Part shown: positions 60,276-64,000 of the stretch, piece after piece
How positions within the stretch are numbered: the first letter of the stretch is position 1
How the letters are laid out: every line of letters begins with the position of its first letter
Assembly: GCA_010093705.1 (NCBI GenBank)
Contig: MU006116.1
Coordinates: forward strand, 162,394 to 226,393
Direction: 5' to 3'
Length of the DNA stretch: 64,000 nt
Source of the DNA: Patellaria atrata CBS 101060
Lineage: Eukaryota > Ascomycota > Dothideomycetes > Patellariales > Patellariaceae
Notes under the pieces: model-generated
Told to the model about the DNA's origin: nothing
Seen by the model: the letters and a program-made list of their open reading frames with translations, nothing else
The model's database searches: none
Position numbers and translations under genes: made by a program

Positions 60276-61636
60276 ATGCGTTTCCAGTCCCTCTTTTATA
60301 CGGCAATCTTTGCCGCTACTGCCGCTGCAGTCGAGCCTGACGAGAGTGGTAGATATACACTCACAGCAGACGGTATTAAGGCACAGGTAACGCATCCTAG
60401 TCTATATTGCTATATGGGCATTCCACCTAATGTTTTTGATAGTTCATTCCATATGGCGCCTCCCTCACCAACCTGTTCGTCAAGGACAAGAATGGAGTTG
60501 ATCGAGATATTGTGCTCGGTTATGATAATACCTCATTCTATCGTGTGTGAACCCTCAAATATCTCAGTATCGTGGAACAAGCTCTGTTAATACAGTCACC
60601 CGGCTAGCTGTTGATCCAGGTCATCCTGTCCTAAATGCTGTTCCGGGACGTTATGTCAACAGAATCAGAGACGGTGTATTCACCCTGGATAACAAAACTT
60701 ACCATACAGAACACAACGATGGGAACAACACCCTCCACAGCGGGACAAAGAATTGGTCATTCCGGTTTTGGAATGTATCGGAAGCTACGAAAGATTCTAT
60801 AACTTTCTCCCTTGATGATCCAGCTTTCTCTACGGATATGCCCGGCCGTGTGGAAGCCCAAGTTACTTATACACTTACGCCCAATAAATGGCATATCAAA
60901 ATGAGAGCTATTTCTCCGGATGTGAGGACCAGTACGACATTCTCCTATTACCTGTTAATCTGACCTGTTACTAACTTATTCTCCTGCAGTAATTATGCTT
61001 ACACAACATACATATTTCAATCTTGATGCATTTGCGAATCCGTCGACTGATTTAGTGTGGAACCATACCCTGTATATGCCTTATGGCGAATCATACCTCG
61101 AACCCGATCCGAATATGGTTCCTACCGGCAAAATCATCAAGGCTCCGAAAAACTCAACGAATGATTTCTGGAGCGAGCCTCATCAATTCGGCCGCGCCTT
61201 GAACAATTCCGACTTTGTCGGCAACTGTGGAACGGCGTCAGGATGCGCAGGCTACAACAACCAATGGCTGATTAGGGGTAAGAAGCGGACCAAGCCTGTT
61301 GCAACCCTGCGCAGTGACTGGAGCGGAATTTCGGCCAAGTTGAGCACAAATCAAGATGGTTTGGTCATCTACACTTGTTATTGGTTTGATGGCATGACCC
61401 CTGTAAAGAGTACTCAGGGTGTTCAAGGACAAGACAGGACGATTAAGAGCAGTGGATGTGTTGCTATTGAAGCTCATGATTGGGTGGATGGAATTAATCA
61501 GTGAGTATTATTCCGATGTGAATATGCATGAATGCTAATGGTATCTAGCCCCGAGTGGAATAGAATGGATAAGCAAGTATTCGGTCCAGGACAATTGTAC
61601 GAGTGGGACAGCACGTGGGCCTTCTCAGCTTCCTAG
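60276..61636 (+). CDS. Secreted aldose 1-epimerase (mutarotase)
   Basis: Five exons (60276-60386, 60443-60542, 60608-60931, 60990-61500, 61549-61636) give 377 residues in one frame. A signal peptide (MRFQSLFYTAIFAATAAAV) indicates export. Family motifs are FIPYGASLTNLFV, PGRYVNRI (Asn88-Arg89), NNTLHSG with His114, QHTYFNLDAF with the catalytic His185, and VAIEAHDW with the base Glu339. The enzyme interconverts alpha and beta anomers of glucose, galactose and similar sugars; an extracellular form would speed use of sugars freed by hydrolases. Exons 2-3 use donor GTGTGT, the least typical junction here; the joined text SFYPVDPGHP fits the family moderately well. Confidence 0.93.
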
Positions 61637-64000
61637 ACGCGATGTAGAACCGCTCGTAACGTGTACGCTAAATACAAAAGGATTTTTTTTAAAAAAAATA
61701 AAAATATAAATGCAAGCACTGCATATATACTCTAATATCATACATTTGGCAGATAAGCTCGCTTATGTTATAACATGTACAGAGTAACAAATCTGCTAGA
61801 GCGAAAATCTGAAATGTAAGAGTATAGTAGGTTTACGAGCCGCTGCAATACGAATATAGGTACTTCCGCGATCTCTTTCATTCTCGAAATTAAATTAGCC
61901 GTAATGTTCACCTTTTCATATGATATATCAAGGTGTAAAATTTATAAGTTCAACTCTCCTGAAGTCAGAAAGCAAACATTTTCCAGCCATTATACATTGT
62001 AACATTCCCCTAGAAGCACCACTGTCAGGATTGACTGAAAAGTGATATCTAACCCAAGATGAGACAACTTGCGCCCACACAGTGAGGCCCACGGAGAATG
62101 TTCTTCCAATTGCAGGAAGTGTCGATATCTGTGCCCGCAAGAGGTCTATCCAGGTCGGACAGATTCATGGCACGGGAGTTCAACAATAACTTTCCACCGT
62201 CCGTACGGGAAAGAGCTGACTCATCTGCAGCGAAGGAGCAGAGCCACACGGAGCCCTCTAGTAAGCAGCTCAGTAGTGAGAGCTACCTATACAGGATTCT
62301 TCTCCGCCGTCAAAAAGTGATACTCCTCGGGCTGAGGCTTAAGGTTATCTCAGTTTTCAGATTCTCTCCGAGGTGTGTCATCGTAGTCACGCTTTGCGCT
62401 CCTTTTAATCCGCGTTAACCGTATTTAAATAACTATTAATACATTAAATTTAAGGTTACTATTATCAAGTTTTTAATTAATTAAAATATAACTAAATTTT
62501 TAGTAATTAATATTTTATAACAAGTTTTAAGATAAATAATATTGTTACTGACGGGAGATTTATACTTCTCTAAGCTGGAACCAGATAGGTATAAACACGC
62601 GCAAGGTTGCTCACAGGTGAGGACCTCCTTCCTAGAAGGGTAGGTTTCCGCTTCGTGATAGGACGTGCAAAGGTTGCACTTCGAGTTGACGATACAACTC
62701 GCTTCCCCTTAACTCTCTCTCAAAAGCTTCCACGGTAGAGACAAGTGATACTGTACGAACACAGTATAACAAAGGTGAGTTAAGTCAAAGATCGTAACAT
62801 CCAGCCTTATAGTAAGATATGTGGGTAAGAAGAACTACGAAGAATCTAAATACATGCGTAAAGGAGCGTCCTTAAGTATTCCTTCCTCACAGTCCTATTT
62901 GATGTGCTCGATGCTCGCTGCTCGATACCCTTCGAGTCCTCCTTTGAAAGTAAACCACAGAGGGGAATGTTGAGGGAAGTGGAACTGAAAAGCAGAGGTA
63001 TATTGCAAGAATCTTGATCATCCTTAGCTAGTGAGATGTAGACATGCACATTTATACCGAGTACATCTATATGATCTCATATGTATTCATTGTAAGTTAG
63101 CTTTGCTATATCATCCACTCTCATTGACTGATATCTGCTCTTCCAGATTTTCCGAACGTTCTCCATAGTATGGCAGTAACTTATGATAAGTCAGTCAGGG
63201 TCACCAGTTTGAACTGTCTCTCTCTTGGTATCAGCTTCGTTATCGGTCTACGAAGCTGTGCACCTTTCATTAAACGGGTAAGCTTCTTTACCATAGTGGT
63301 TGACTGAACGGGGCCTTTGAACCAACAATTCCTAGATCAACGTCTATCTAAAAGCTTGGTATTGTACAATACAATAACTCGTGACGTCCAGAGTTTACCC
63401 TCAGGTTCATTGCCCCGCAGACATCTTAATCTATGACTGGAGACTCACTGTAGTGACGCACTAAATCTGGCCCAATATCGGCGCCCGATTGTTCGCGATG
63501 GGAAATAACATCGGCCTCTAGTGTGCCGAGACGTACGTTGTTGACGCTTATACGGTGCACATAGCCAGCGCAACGAGTACGACATCCTTCGTGACAAACA
63601 TGGCAAAGCTTCGGCATTTCCGTTATTCCCTCCAACCCTTTACGATAAGTTTGGACTGCACTGAGAATATTTTACTTGGGTTTGTGGGACTGGACTAGAG
63701 CATTGTGAGCTCCATTCTTCTGTGAATGCGGGGTCAGCGGTTGAGATTTAGAACACTTCCTGCTGGGGATAAGCAATGGTTTCATTTTGAACTCATAATA
63801 GAAAAACCTGCACGGTTTTCAACTGGTATACAGTGAGGGGCCCCCTCTAACTGTGTGGCCATGAGAGAATATCGTTCACGGAGTCTCATCTCCTCTGGTT
63901 CTCGAGTGAGTTAGCTTTTAGCTAAAATTAGAATGTTTCTTGCGTTCCCAGGTAAAGGTAGATGAGAATGTTCTGTGTCTCCTGAGAGACTGACTGAACT
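61637..64000. other. 2.4-kb gene-free end of window
   Basis: After a T8/A8 inverted run at about 61683-61698 (possible 3' end signal of the mutarotase gene) I find no supported gene. The AT-rich island at 62415-62545 is the main feature. Confidence 0.5.
62415..62545. other. AT-rich island
   Basis: About 130 bp are almost pure A/T (rich in TAATTAA, TTAAA and ATATT words), with sharp borders against sequence of normal composition. It resembles a small relic mutated by repeat-induced point mutation, but it is too short to assign to an element. Confidence 0.55.

Noticed and set aside
62069-62418. Frame of 106 residues on the plus strand next to the AT-rich island
   Set aside because: No recognisable family, no signal and no upstream exon; composition resembles non-coding DNA.

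Overview
The window is nuclear DNA of a filamentous ascomycete (Pezizomycotina). Short GT-AG introns of about 50-70 bp interrupt most genes. Cytochrome c is of fungal type, and there is a fungal hybrid histidine kinase, a PTH11/rhodopsin-like membrane protein, a NACHT-ankyrin gene remnant and a BCS1-like AAA remnant. The mix fits a plant-associated or saprotrophic Leotiomycete, but that class assignment is an inference from family content and not a demonstrated placement. I joined exons by hand. Nearly all models close in frame from ATG to stop, which supports them.

Layout: 0-9 kb holds a hybrid histidine kinase (+), a secreted rhamnogalacturonan lyase (-) and a secreted S41-type protease (+). 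9-16 kb holds an allantoate/TNA1-type MFS transporter (+), a decayed BCS1-like AAA ATPase (+) and a secreted M43 metalloprotease (-). 16-19.4 kb has no gene I can support. 19.5-26 kb holds a secreted GH5 glycosidase (+), a fragment of a zinc-type alcohol dehydrogenase, a secreted protein built almost entirely of FPTG repeats (-) and a small probable GPI-anchored protein (-). 26.8-38.3 kb is the densest housekeeping part: a 911-residue conserved fungal protein (-), an eight-exon SDR (-), cytochrome c (+), pyruvate dehydrogenase kinase (+) and a small 128-residue protein (-). 38-47.6 kb is gene-poor, with a diverged coding remnant and one PTH11/rhodopsin-like receptor gene (-). 47.7-53.3 kb holds an NLR-like (NACHT plus ankyrin) pseudogene (+), a small basic protein (-) and a four-exon zinc-finger-like protein (-). 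53.3-58.1 kb is gene-free. 58.1-61.6 kb holds a carbonyl-reductase-like SDR (+) and a secreted aldose 1-epimerase (+). The end is gene-free and includes an AT-rich island.

Two themes link the genes. Seven of the 18 intact genes carry N-terminal signal peptides; they are hydrolytic or surface proteins of an osmotroph (pectin lyase, glycosidase, sugar mutarotase, two proteases, a repeat protein, a GPI protein), matched by an uptake transporter and sensor or receptor genes. Cytochrome c and PDH kinase form a small mitochondrial neighbourhood at 33-37 kb. Against this, three host gene families (BCS1-like, NLR, ADH) are represented only by broken copies, suggesting local birth and death of accessory genes. 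I found no rRNA, tRNA, CRISPR array or intact transposable element.
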